In this document: piece by piece, positions 52,035-62,431 of the stretch
How the letters are laid out: each line of letters opens with the position of its first letter
How positions within the stretch are numbered: the stretch's first letter is position 1
Assembly: GCA_963788215.1 (NCBI GenBank)
Contig: CAWBFX010000006.1
Location: 1-63,842 of the forward strand
Length of the DNA: 63,842 nucleotides
Direction: 5' to 3'
From: AC-32 sp963788215
GTDB taxonomy: Bacteria; Actinomycetota; Thermoleophilia; Gaiellales; Gaiellaceae
Translations under genes and position numbers: made by a program
Notes under the pieces: generated by a model
What the model was told of the DNA's origin: nothing
Databases searched by the model: none
Seen by the model: only the letters and a program-made list of their open reading frames with translations

Positions 52035-53564
52035 GTGGCTATACGGACACCGCAGCGGGGGAGGGGCCGAATCCCCGCCCCCGCTGCGGACGTCCGCGAG
52101 GCGCCTGAGCGGATTCCCGTCGACATCCGCTCACGGCGCCCGTTCTTCCTGACGAACAGCCAGCTGACGGGCGCTGTGCGCCGTCTTGCAAGCATCACCG
52201 TCCTGGTCGCGCTCGACCTCGGCGGGCTGGTCCTCGGGCTCTACGCGGCGCTCGTCACGCGGGAGCTCTACAAGGGCGGCCCGGTGCTGTGGGGCTTCGT
52301 CTGGCGGGTCGAGACGGACTGGCTCCCGTTCCTGATGCTCGTGACGGTGCTCGTCTTCTCGCAGGCCGAGCTCTACGCCGCGCGGGAGCGGCGGCCGGGC
52401 TTCGGGCGCGTGCTCTCGTCGCTCGTGCTGGTCGCGCTGATCACGCTCGCGTTCGCCCTAGGGACGGGCCACAAGTTCTCGACCTACGGGCTGATCCCGG
52501 CCTCCGTCCTCTTCTCAGCCGTGGCCATCTCGGCACTGCGCGGCAGCTACGACGCGGTCACGCAGGAGCTCCTGCACGCGCTCGGCACCCGCCGGCATGC
52601 GCTGCTCGCGGGCACGGGGGAGAGCCTCGCCGACCTCCACCGCGCCCTCGGCTCGCGCCGGAGCGGAATCGACTACGAGTTCGTCGGGGCGATCGCGCCC
52701 AGCGCGGACGGCCTCGACCTGCCGGTCCTCGGCGATCTGCGCGATCTGCCCGCCGTCCTCGCCGACGCGCGGGTCGACGAGCTGATCGTCACCGACAGCG
52801 ACTTCACCGAGCGCGAGCTGCTGGAGATCGTCGCCCACGCGCACCGCTGCGGCGTCAACGTCCGCATCGCGCCGAAGGCGACCGAGCTGCTGCGCCAACG
52901 GCCGCAGTTCATCCCGGGCCAGGGCGTGCCGCTCTTCGAGCTGCGCCCGCCCGCGTTCGTCGGCCTCGACTGGTTCGTCAAGCGCGGGTTCGACCTGCTC
53001 GCCTCCTCGGTCGTGCTCGCCGTCGGCCTGCCCCTGTGGCTGCTGATCGCGGCCGCGGTGAAGGTGACCTCGAAGGGCCCGGTCTTCTACCGCGACGAGC
53101 GGATCGGCCTCGGCGAGCAGCCGTTCGGGATGCTCAAGTTCCGGACGATGTACGCGGACGCGCAGGCGCTCCAGGCCGAGCTCGAGGCGGAGAACGAGGC
53201 CGACGGGCCGCTCTTCAAGATCCGCGAGGACCCGCGCGTGACGCCGGTCGGTGCGGTCCTGCGCCGCTTCTCGCTCGACGAGATCCCGCAGCTCTGGAAC
53301 GTGCTCCGCGGCGAGATGAGCCTCGTCGGGCCGCGGCCGCTGCCGCTCCGCGACTACGCGCTGCTCGAGGCCTGGCACCGCAAGCGCTACCTCGTGCTGC
53401 CGGGGATCACGGGCCTCTGGCAGATCTCGGGCCGCTCGAACCTCGGCTTCGACGACCTCGTGCGGCTCGACTTCTACTACCTCGAGAACTGGTCCATCTG
53501 GCTCGACATCTCGATCCTGCTGAAGACGGTGCCCGCGGTGCTTCGCGGCCGGGGCGCCTACTAG
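52035..53564 (+). CDS. WbaP/WcaJ-type polyprenyl glycosylphosphotransferase
   Basis: 509 residues. Four N-terminal helices, a CoA-binding-like domain (ALLAGTGESLADLHRAL), a fifth hydrophobic helix (LLASSVVLAVGLPLWLLIAA) and the catalytic domain with FKFRTM-like MLKFRTMYADA, SLDEIPQLWNVLRGEMSLVGPRP and GITGLWQISGRS. It attaches the first sugar-1-phosphate to undecaprenyl phosphate for the second glycan block. Confidence 0.93.
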   Translation: MAIRTPQRGRGRIPAPAADVREAPERIPVDIRSRRPFFLTNSQLTGAVRRLASITVLVALDLGGLVLGLYAALVTRELYKGGPVLWGFVWRVETDWLPFLMLVTVLVFSQAELYAARERRPGFGRVLSSLVLVALITLAFALGTGHKFSTYGLIPASVLFSAVAISALRGSYDAVTQELLHALGTRRHALLAGTGESLADLHRALGSRRSGIDYEFVGAIAPSADGLDLPVLGDLRDLPAVLADARVDELIVTDSDFTERELLEIVAHAHRCGVNVRIAPKATELLRQRPQFIPGQGVPLFELRPPAFVGLDWFVKRGFDLLASSVVLAVGLPLWLLIAAAVKVTSKGPVFYRDERIGLGEQPFGMLKFRTMYADAQALQAELEAENEADGPLFKIREDPRVTPVGAVLRRFSLDEIPQLWNVLRGEMSLVGPRPLPLRDYALLEAWHRKRYLVLPGITGLWQISGRSNLGFDDLVRLDFYYLENWSIWLDISILLKTVPAVLRGRGAY

Positions 53565-54423
53565 TGCCTGTTCTCGTTACGGGGCCGGCGGGCTTCGTCG
53601 GGGGGCATCTGCGCGCGGAGCTGGGCGAGGCGTTCGTCCCGTACGAGGGGGACGTCCTGGACGCGGAAGCGCTGCAGGAAGCCGTGCGCGGCGCCGACGC
53701 GGTCGTCCATCTCGCGGCCGAGTCGTCGGTCGCGGCCTCCTGGGAGGATGCGTTCCGCTCCTGGCACGTGAACGTCGACGGCACGGTCAACGTGCTCTCG
53801 GCGGTGCGCTCTCAGAGCCCCGAAGCGAGAGTCCTCTTCTCGTCGACCTGCGAGGTCTACGGCAACGCCACCCGGATCCCGACTCCGGAGGACGAGCGGG
53901 TCTCGCCGGTCTCGCCGTATGCAGCGAGCAAGGCCGCGGCCGAGTTCGCGTGCGGCGTCTCCGGGCTCGACGTCGTCGTGGCGCGGGCGACGAACCACGA
54001 GGGTCCGGGTCGCGACGACCGGTTCGCGATCGGCTCCTGGTCGCGCCAGATCGCCCGGCTGGAAGCCGAGGGCGGCGGTACGCTCCGCGTCGGTGACCTC
54101 TCTGCGGAACGCGACATCCTCGACGTGCGCGACGTCTGCCGCGCCTACCGGCTGCTGCTCGACCGCTCGGTGCCGGCGGGCACGTACAACATCGCGTCGG
54201 GCCGGACGGTGACGATGGCGCAGGTCGTGGAGCAGCTGGTCTCGCTCGCGCGCGTGCCCGTGCGCGTCGAGCGCGACGAGAGCCGCGTGCGGCCGGCCGA
54301 CGTCCCGCGGCTGTCGGGCGATCCCGGCCGCCTGCGCGCCGCGACCGGCTGGAGCCCCGAGATCCCGCTCGAGCGCACGCTCGCCGACACGCTCGAGGCC
54401 GCGCGCGAGATGGAGCCCGTGTC

Positions 54424-54427
<4 letters not shown>
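53564..54427 (+). CDS. rmd: GDP-4-keto-6-deoxy-mannose reductase-like SDR
   Basis: 287 residues from GTG 53564. NAD motif GPAGFVG, STCEVYG and YAASK (YxxxK). ATNHEGPG is close to the RMD motif PFNHTGPG. Its ATGA overlap with the GDP-mannose dehydratase strongly suggests the pair makes GDP-D-rhamnose (or GDP-6-deoxy-talose). The stereochemistry of the product cannot be told from sequence. Confidence 0.8.
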
Positions 54428-55407
<980 letters not shown>

Positions 55408-55411
<4 letters not shown>

Positions 55412-56037
55412 CCGCTCTTCACGGCAACGCCTTCAAGCGTCGTCGCGACCACGTTCACGCCGGGAATTCGCTCGAGCGCTGAGCTCACCGACCAGACCGC
55501 CCGCGGCGGACCGCCGAGCACGAGCGGGAGCATGTGCGCCCGCCGCAGCTCGCGCACCTCGAAGCCGTGCCGCTCGAAGAGGGCGCGGGCCGAGCCCAGC
55601 GTGTAGACGCGGTCGTCCGGAAGCTTGCCGTGGTAGTAGAGGCCGAGGAGCCGGGCGATCTTCTCGGTGTAGGCCCAGCGGTTCGGGAGGTTGTAGAGGT
55701 AGAAGGTCCCGCCGGGCCGCAGCACGCGGCGCAGCTCCTCGAGGCTGCCGTCCGGGTCCTGCACGTGCTCGAGCACGCCGCAGCTGAGGACGGCGTCGAA
55801 GCTCTCATCCTCGAAAGGGAGCCGGACCGGGTCGGCGCTCGAGTGGGCCTGCAGCTCGGGGTAGCGCTCGAGTGGGCGCAGGCCTTCCGGAAGGTCGGGT
55901 CGGTACTCGAACGGCGTCACGTCGACGCCCTCGTCGGCGAGCAGCTGCGCTACCTGGCCGAAGCCGGTGCCCCAGTCGAGCACGGGCCCGTGCTGCTCGC
56001 GCGCGATCCGCCTCGCGATCGCCTCGTACTGCAGCAT
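55408..56037 (-). CDS. class I SAM-dependent methyltransferase
   Basis: 209 residues. SAM motif VLDWGTGFGQVAQLLADEG, then FDAVLSCGVLEHV and LRRVLRPGGTFYLYNLPNR. The acceptor is unknown; the neighbourhood suggests a sugar. Convergent to gmd and divergent from the GT4 gene at 56094. Confidence 0.86.
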
Positions 56038-56093
56038 CTGCGGGCCGGAGCGGAGGTGGACGTCGATCCGGCCACGGCCGACGAAGCTAACAG

Positions 56094-57257
56094 GTGAGGA
56101 TCGCGCTCGTCACACGGCGCTACTGGCCGGCCGTCGGCGGGATCGAACGGGTCGGGCAGGAGCTTGCCTCCGCGCTGCGCGTCGCCGGGAACGAGGTGGT
56201 CATCGTCGCGCAGCGGACGGACGAGGGCCCCACGACGTGGCTCACGCACACGGTCCGCGAGGCGCCGCCGTTCGCGCCCTTCGAGCACCAGGGAACGAGC
56301 GTGCGCCAGTTCAGGCTCTCGGCCCGGGAACGGCTGGCGCTGCTGCCGCTCGCGGTTGAAGCCATCCCGCGGCTGCCGCGGCTTGCCGGTGGCAAGATCC
56401 GGATCGCGACCGCGCCGCTGTACGAGCGTGTCGCCGCGCCCGCGCTTGCGCGGCTGCTCGAGGGCAACGACGTGGTCCACGTCCTCGGCGGCGCCTGGAT
56501 CTCTGTCGCCGCAGTTGCAGCTGCCCGGCGCCTGGGGCTGCCGGTTGCGGTGACGCCGTTCGTGCATCCCGGCTTCTGGCGCGACGATCCTGCCTCCGTC
56601 CGCAGCTACCGCCGCGCCGACGCCGTCCTCGCGACGGTCGAGCCCGACGCGGCCGACCTGCGGGCCCTGGGAGTGCCGGCCGGGCTCATCTCGGTCTGCG
56701 GGCTCCCGGTCTCTGCGGTCGCGGCAAAGTCACGCGAAGCGGAGCGGCTCGTGCTGTTCGCAGGCGCGCGCGTGCCGCACAAGGGAGTGGACATCCTCCG
56801 GCAGGCGGCGCGACTCGTTTGGGAGCATGAGCCCGATGTCCGCTTCGCGTACGTTGGTCCCGGCTCTGCCCTCGAAGGCCCCGATCCGCGCGAGCTCGAC
56901 GTCGGCTCGGTCTCCGACGAGCAACGCGGAGACTGGTTTGCACGGGCGGCGGTGCTCTGCTTGCCATCCGCGAGCGAGAGCTTCGGCCTCGTGGTCGCCG
57001 AGGCCTGGACCGCGGGGAAGCCGGTCGTGACGAGCCGGATCGGTGTGCTGCGGGAACTCGTCGAGGGCGCGCGGGGCGGGCTCGCCGTTCAGCGTGAGCC
57101 GCGGGTGGTCGCGGGCGCGCTTCTCCGGCTCCTGCGGCGACCGGCCGAGGCGGAGGAGCTCGGCCGCGCCGGCCGTGAGTACTGGGAAGCGAACCTCCGC
57201 CCGGAGCGCGTGGCCGCGCGTCACGTCGAGCTTTACGCCCGGATCGGGGCCGACTGA
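56094..57257 (+). CDS. GT4 glycosyltransferase
   Basis: 387 residues from GTG 56094. N-domain RIALVTRRYWPAVGGIERVGQEL; C-domain LFAGARVPHKGVDILRQAARLV and PSASESFGLVVAEAWTAGKPVV with E-x7-E. The donor is not identifiable. First gene of a plus-strand run to the end of the window. Confidence 0.88.
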   Translation: MRIALVTRRYWPAVGGIERVGQELASALRVAGNEVVIVAQRTDEGPTTWLTHTVREAPPFAPFEHQGTSVRQFRLSARERLALLPLAVEAIPRLPRLAGGKIRIATAPLYERVAAPALARLLEGNDVVHVLGGAWISVAAVAAARRLGLPVAVTPFVHPGFWRDDPASVRSYRRADAVLATVEPDAADLRALGVPAGLISVCGLPVSAVAAKSREAERLVLFAGARVPHKGVDILRQAARLVWEHEPDVRFAYVGPGSALEGPDPRELDVGSVSDEQRGDWFARAAVLCLPSASESFGLVVAEAWTAGKPVVTSRIGVLRELVEGARGGLAVQREPRVVAGALLRLLRRPAEAEELGRAGREYWEANLRPERVAARHVELYARIGAD

Positions 57258-58046
57258 GTGGAAGCGCGAGAAAAGCTCAGGGCGGTCGCGACGACGACGC
57301 GGCTCTCGGCACTCGTGCGAGAGCGGCTTCGTTTCTGGCTCCGGGTCGCCACGCGGCGCCCTGGCCTCTTCCGGTACCACCTGCACGGCTCGGACGTCGT
57401 CGTGCATCTCCGGCACGGGACCGTCGACCTGATGACTCTCGAGCAGATCGCGGCCGAGGGCCATTACGAGCCGCCGCCGCAGGTAGTTGAGTTGCTCAAC
57501 GGTGCGGGGCCGGCGCTGCGGGTCGTCGATCTCGGCGCGAACATCGGGATCTTCGGGGTGGACCTCCGCCGTCGTTACCCCAAGGCGGAGATCGTCGCGT
57601 TCGAGCCGCACCCGGCAAACGTCGACGTCTTGACGAGAACCGCCGCCGCCAACGACGGCTCCTGGCGAGTGATCGCGGCTTGCGCCGACGTCGCCGACGG
57701 CACGGTGCCGTTCTGGATCGGGGGCGAGTTCACGACCTCGCGCATCGAGGCCGGATCGTCCGAGACCATCGAGGTGCCCGCCGTCGACGTGTTCCCCTAC
57801 CTGGCCGAGGGCGACCTCCTCAAGATCGATATTGAGGGGACGGAGTGGAAGATCCTCGACGACCCCCGCTTCGCCGCCCTCGCCGCGCCGGCCGTCGCGC
57901 TCGAGTACCACGCGCACGACTGCCCCGCGCCGGACCCGCGGGCCTACGCGCGCAAACGGCTGGAAGAGGCCGGATACGACGTCGCCGATGCCGAGCTGGC
58001 GGCCGAGCCGGGTCACGGAATGCTGTGGGCGTGGCGGCCGAGCTGA
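57258..58046 (+). CDS. FkbM-family methyltransferase
   Basis: 262 residues from GTG 57258. SAM-binding VVDLGANIGIFGVDLRRRYPKAEIVAFEPHP and the FkbM-type late motif LLKIDIEGTEWKIL are clear. The family O-methylates hydroxyls on sugars and polyketides. Immediately follows the GT4 gene, so it probably methylates a sugar of this glycan. Confidence 0.9.
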   Translation: MEAREKLRAVATTTRLSALVRERLRFWLRVATRRPGLFRYHLHGSDVVVHLRHGTVDLMTLEQIAAEGHYEPPPQVVELLNGAGPALRVVDLGANIGIFGVDLRRRYPKAEIVAFEPHPANVDVLTRTAAANDGSWRVIAACADVADGTVPFWIGGEFTTSRIEAGSSETIEVPAVDVFPYLAEGDLLKIDIEGTEWKILDDPRFAALAAPAVALEYHAHDCPAPDPRAYARKRLEEAGYDVADAELAAEPGHGMLWAWRPS

Positions 58047-58927
58047 CGACGCCGGCGCTGCGGCGCCAGTACGTCAAGCTCTGCGACATCCGCGACTTCG
58101 ACGATCCGGACGTGCGGAACAGGATTCGCGAGATCGTTCCGGGGCTAGAGCCACAGCAGGAGCTCCATCGCAAGTACTGGGAGTACGCGTTCCTGACGCT
58201 CTTCCTCGAGGACGTCGGCGCTCTCGACGAGACAACCGAGGCGTTGTCAGTCGCCGCCGGCCACGAGGAGGTGCTCTTCTGGCTCGCCAACCGGGTCGGT
58301 CGTGTCGTGGCGACCGACATCTACGGCCACGGAGCCTTTGCCGGCCGCGAGGCCGACGCGACGATGCTGAGCGACCCCGAGGAGTTCGCGCCCTACCCGT
58401 ACCCCCGGGAGCGGCTCGAGGTGCTCGAGATGGACGCGCTCGACCTGCGCTTCGAGGACGCCGTCTTCGACGTCGTCTTCTCGCTCAACTCAATCGAGCA
58501 TTTCGGCGGAAGGCACGAGATCGAGCGGGCGGCGCGGGAGATGGCTCGCGTCCTGAGGCCGGGCGGCTATGCATTCATCGTCACCGAGACGTTCGTCGGC
58601 CGCCATCCCCTGAACTCTCACCTGGTGCAGACGTTGATCCGGCTGGGAACGCTGAAGCGGCGCTGTGGCAACGCTTCCCTCACTCGCCGCGTCATCGATG
58701 TCCTCACCTGCCGCGAGGCGCTCTCCTGGATCGCCGGCGCATCCGGCCTGGAGCTCCTGCAGCCGGTCGACCGCGAGGTCTCTGTCGAGTCGGGCGCGAA
58801 CCTGGCGCACTTCGGAGGCGACGGCGTTCTGAGGTTCGCGACGGGAGTCGAGTGGCCACACGTGCAGCTCGAGGCGTACGGGGCACCGTGGACGTCGGTC
58901 GCGCTCGCGCTGCGAAAGCCGTCATGA
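58031..58927 (+). CDS. class I SAM-dependent methyltransferase
   Basis: 298 residues from GTG 58031; GTG 58025 is equally possible. A helical N-terminus (QYVKLCDIRDFDDPDVRNRIREI) precedes a degenerate SAM loop (LSVAAGHEEVLFWLANRVGRVVATD) and FDVVFSLNSIEHFGG. Overlaps the FkbM gene by 16 bases. Likely a sugar or lipid-linked sugar methyltransferase. Confidence 0.8.
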   Translation: MAAELTTPALRRQYVKLCDIRDFDDPDVRNRIREIVPGLEPQQELHRKYWEYAFLTLFLEDVGALDETTEALSVAAGHEEVLFWLANRVGRVVATDIYGHGAFAGREADATMLSDPEEFAPYPYPRERLEVLEMDALDLRFEDAVFDVVFSLNSIEHFGGRHEIERAAREMARVLRPGGYAFIVTETFVGRHPLNSHLVQTLIRLGTLKRRCGNASLTRRVIDVLTCREALSWIAGASGLELLQPVDREVSVESGANLAHFGGDGVLRFATGVEWPHVQLEAYGAPWTSVALALRKPS

Positions 58928-60057
58928 AGCTCTCGCGGGTCGGTCTCAACGCCATCTTCCTGAGGCCCCGAATGGGCGGACTGGAAACGTATGTACGGCA
59001 GCTCGTGCCCGAGCTGGTGCGCCTGCGCCCCGACGTTCGCTTCGTCCTCTTCCTCGGTCGGCTCGGGCGCGTGGCCCTCGCGGGCGAGCCGTGGCTCGAC
59101 GAGGTTGAGATCGTCACGCATCCGCTGCTCGGAAGGCCGTGGCTGACAGCGATCTCGGAGCTGACGGTGCTCGCGGTGCTCGCGGACCGGCGGCGGCTAG
59201 ACGTCCTGCACAGCGTGCCGATGACGGGACCGCTGCGCGTCACGCCGCCCACGTCGTGCTCGTGGGCGACCTGATCTGGCTCCACGACCCTCGGACCGTG
59301 CCGCGCTTGACGGCCAGGTTCTGGCGCACGATCGTCCCCCAGGTTGTGTCCAGAGCCGACCGCGTGTTGACGTTCTCGAGGCAACCCGCGACGACCTCGC
59401 CTCGAGCCTGAACGTCTCTCCTGAGCGCATCGACGTCGTGCCGCTCGGCCACGGCGCGCAAGCGCCCGTCGAGCCGACGCCGGGGCCCGAGCTCGCGAGC
59501 GGCTGCGGGCTCGGCGAGGGCCCGGTCGTGTTCACGGTGTCGGCCAAACGGACGCACAAGAACCTGCTCAGGCTGCTGCATGCCTTTGCGCGGGTGCGAG
59601 AACGGTGTCCCAGACGCCATCCTGGTGCCTCCCCGGGAACCCGACCCGGCACGAGGAGGAGCTGAGGCGAGAGGCGGCTGCGCTCGGGCTCGCCGAGGCT
59701 GTCCGATTTGTCGAATACGTCGGGGCGGAGGACCTCGAGGGTCTTTACGCGCTGGCATCGGCGTTTGTGTTCCCGTCACTCCACGAAGGCTTCGGGCTGC
59801 CGGTTCTCGAGTCCATGCGCCGAGGCGTGCCCGTTGCGTGCTCCAGCGCGTCCTCGCTGCCCGAGGTTGGAGGCGATGCGGTGCGCTACTTCGATCCCCT
59901 GGACGTGGTCGATATGGCAGCGGCCCTCGTCGAGCTGCTCACGGACCGCGGGCTCGCCCTGCGCCTCGTCGAAGCCGGCACCGCACGAGCAGCGACGTTC
60001 ACCTGGGAGCGGACCGCCGAGCTAACGCTTGAGGCGTACGAGCGGGCGCTTCGATGA
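58924..60057 (+). pseudogene. GT4 glycosyltransferase with about four frameshifts
   Basis: ATG 58924 begins LSRVGLNAIFLRPRMGGLETYVRQL, a GT4 start. The frame then breaks near 59250, 59382, 59600 and 59632. Stitched together, the pieces give HVVLVGDLIWLHDP, EATRDDLASSLNVSPERIDVVPLG, FTVSAKRTHKNLLRLLHAF and a correct end with PSLHEGFGLPVLESMRRGVPVA. All domains are present, so it was recently functional. Four shifts in 400 bases suggest either decay or a locally poor consensus; flanking genes are intact. Confidence 0.7.
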
Positions 60058-60941
60058 CGGCCGCCGTCGTCATCGTGACGAAGGACCGGCGTGAGGACCT
60101 CGAGCGCGCAGTCCGCTCTGCGGTCGTTCAGGCCGGTGTCTCCGAGGTCCTCGTCGTCGACGACGGCTCGACTGACGGGACGGCCGAGTTCGTCGCGGAA
60201 CGATTCCCGGACGTCAAGCTTCTCCGCCATGCGGAGCCGCGCGGTTACATCGTTCGCCGGAATGAAGCTGCACGTGCGGCTTCGGCCGACGTCCTGGTCT
60301 CGATCGACGACGACGCGGAGTTCGCCGCGCCGGACACCGTTGCGCGCATGCTCCCGCTCTTCGACGACGCGCGCGTCGGCGCGGTCGCGCTGCCGCACGT
60401 CGACCTCCTTCAGGGTCAGGACATCGTCCAGCAGCAGCTGCCGGCATCGTCCGACGGGGTCCACGTGACCGCCTGCTTTCGAGGAACGGCCTATGGAGTC
60501 CGCCGCGAGCTCTTTCTGCAGCTCGGTGGCTTCCGCGAGAGCCTCTTCCACCAGGCCGAGGAGCAAGACCTCTGCCTGCGGCTGCTCGCGGCCGGCTCGC
60601 TCGTCGCGATGGCCGACGTTCCGCCGATCGTCCACCACGCCTCGACGCGGCGCGATCCGCTGCGCGCGTGGACCTTCGGGCCGCGAAACGACGTCCTCTT
60701 CGCCTGGCACAACGTGCCAATGCCGTTCCTGCTCGAGCGGCTGGCGAAGGTGACGGCCTTCCAGCTGTGGCTCGGATTCCGCGAACGACGGCCACTCGTG
60801 TTCGCGCGCTCGCTCCTCGCCGGGTACGGCCGCGCGCTGAGCGGCAGCCCGCGCCGGCCCGTGCCGCGCCGCGCGTTCCGGCTCTACCGCGCGCTCGAAC
60901 GCGGAGGTCCGCGGAAGATCGACGAGGTCGGGCTCTCGTGA
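60054..60941 (+). CDS. family 2 glycosyltransferase
   Basis: 295 residues. GT-A: AVVIVTKDRREDLERAVRSA, VVDDGSTDGT and SIDDDAEF as the DxD site; FRGTAYGVRRELFLQLGGF and FHQAEEQDLCLRLL contain the catalytic ED region. Rhamnosyl- or galactosyl-transferase-like. ATGA overlap with the broken GT4 gene and GTGA with the flippase. Confidence 0.88.
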   Translation: MTAAVVIVTKDRREDLERAVRSAVVQAGVSEVLVVDDGSTDGTAEFVAERFPDVKLLRHAEPRGYIVRRNEAARAASADVLVSIDDDAEFAAPDTVARMLPLFDDARVGAVALPHVDLLQGQDIVQQQLPASSDGVHVTACFRGTAYGVRRELFLQLGGFRESLFHQAEEQDLCLRLLAAGSLVAMADVPPIVHHASTRRDPLRAWTFGPRNDVLFAWHNVPMPFLLERLAKVTAFQLWLGFRERRPLVFARSLLAGYGRALSGSPRRPVPRRAFRLYRALERGGPRKIDEVGLS

Positions 60942-62431
60942 CCGACGAGCCGCTCGACTCCACCACCGCCGTTTCCCCGCCGCACGGTCTCGACCCCGTC
61001 GAGATCCTGGACGCGCCGACGGCAGGGGGGAGGGTGATCCGCGGCAGCATTCCGCGCATCGGCGGCTATCTGGCGGGCGTGCTACTGGGTGTGCTGTCGG
61101 CGGCGCTGATGATCCGCCACCTCGGCGTCGCGGACTGGGGGCGGTACGTCACGGTCACGTCATTGGTCGCGATCGTCGGCGGGCTGAGCGAGGCGGGCCT
61201 ATCGGCCATCGGCGCACGGGAGTACGTTACGCGGGAGGGCGCGGAGCGCGATCGGCTGATGCGGAACCTGCTGGGCCTCCGTTTGGCGATCACCGCCCTC
61301 GGCGTGGTTGGTGCGATCGTCTTCGCCCTTGCGGCGGGATACACCGGGCTCCTCGTCGTCGGCACGCTCCTCGCCGGGCTTGCGCTCCTGCTCAACGTGG
61401 CCCAGCAGATGTACATGATCCCCCTGGGGACGGCGCTCAAGATCGCCTGGGTCAGCGGGCTGGACCTCGCTCGCCAGGTTCTGACCGTGATGGCGGTCGT
61501 CCTTCTCGTCGGCGCCGGTGCGCGACTACTGCCGTTCCTCGCGATACCGCTTCCCGTCGGTCTCATCGTGCTCGCCGCGACCTTCGTGCTCGTTCGCGGC
61601 GCCATTCCGTTTCGGCCGGCGTTCGAGCGAGCGCAGTGGAAGCACGTGCTTCAACTCACCATCGTGTACTCCGCCGCCGCTGCGGTCGCCTCGGTGTACG
61701 CGTCGCTGACGGTCGTGATCGGCTCGTTGCTCACTTCCGCGAGGGAGATCGGCTACTACGGGGCCTCGTTCCGGATCTTCATCGTCCTGAGCGCCATACC
61801 CGTGCTCGCCGTCAACCTTGCGTTCCCGATCCTCGCGCGCGCCGCGCACAACGACGCGACGCGGCTGAAGTACGTGATGCAGCGGTTGTTCGAGACCGCG
61901 CTCATCTTCGGCACCTGGCTGTCTCTGGCGACGGTGCTGGGTGCGAGCTTCGCGATCGATCTCGTTGCGGGGCCGGATTTCGAAAAGTCGATTCCGGTTC
62001 TCCAGATCCAGGGCGCGGCGCTCGTGGCGACGTTTCTGACAGTGATGTGGGGTACCGGCCTGCTCGCGCTGCACCGCCACAAAGCGCTCCTGTTCGCGAA
62101 CCTGATCGGACTGGCCACTAGCGGGCTGCTGACGGTCCTTCTCGTCCCCGACCACGGGGCGAAAGGAGCGGCGGTTGCAACGCTCGCAGGCGAGTCGGCG
62201 CTCGCGCTCTCGTACACATTCGCGCTCCTGGGCCGCGACCGGCGTCTACGGGTCGAGATCGGCGTGGTGCCGAAGGTCGCGATCGCCCTTGCGGTCGCGC
62301 TGTCGTTCGCGCTCGTCCCCGGCCTCGAGCGGCTGGCGCTCGTCGCGGCGTCCAGCGCGGCCTATTTCGCGGTGCTCTGGGTCATGCGGGGGATCCCGAA
62401 GGAGTTGTTCGCCGCCTTCACGGGACGCTGA
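60938..62431 (+). CDS. Wzx-type oligosaccharide flippase
   Basis: 497 residues from GTG 60938, about 14 helices after a soluble N-terminal stretch of 35. GYLAGVLLGVLSAALMIRHLGVADWGRY is the typical polysaccharide-transporter opening. Acts in the second glycan block; the other flippase is at 10569. One-base overlap with the next GT4 gene. Confidence 0.87.
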   Translation: MTDEPLDSTTAVSPPHGLDPVEILDAPTAGGRVIRGSIPRIGGYLAGVLLGVLSAALMIRHLGVADWGRYVTVTSLVAIVGGLSEAGLSAIGAREYVTREGAERDRLMRNLLGLRLAITALGVVGAIVFALAAGYTGLLVVGTLLAGLALLLNVAQQMYMIPLGTALKIAWVSGLDLARQVLTVMAVVLLVGAGARLLPFLAIPLPVGLIVLAATFVLVRGAIPFRPAFERAQWKHVLQLTIVYSAAAAVASVYASLTVVIGSLLTSAREIGYYGASFRIFIVLSAIPVLAVNLAFPILARAAHNDATRLKYVMQRLFETALIFGTWLSLATVLGASFAIDLVAGPDFEKSIPVLQIQGAALVATFLTVMWGTGLLALHRHKALLFANLIGLATSGLLTVLLVPDHGAKGAAVATLAGESALALSYTFALLGRDRRLRVEIGVVPKVAIALAVALSFALVPGLERLALVAASSAAYFAVLWVMRGIPKELFAAFTGR

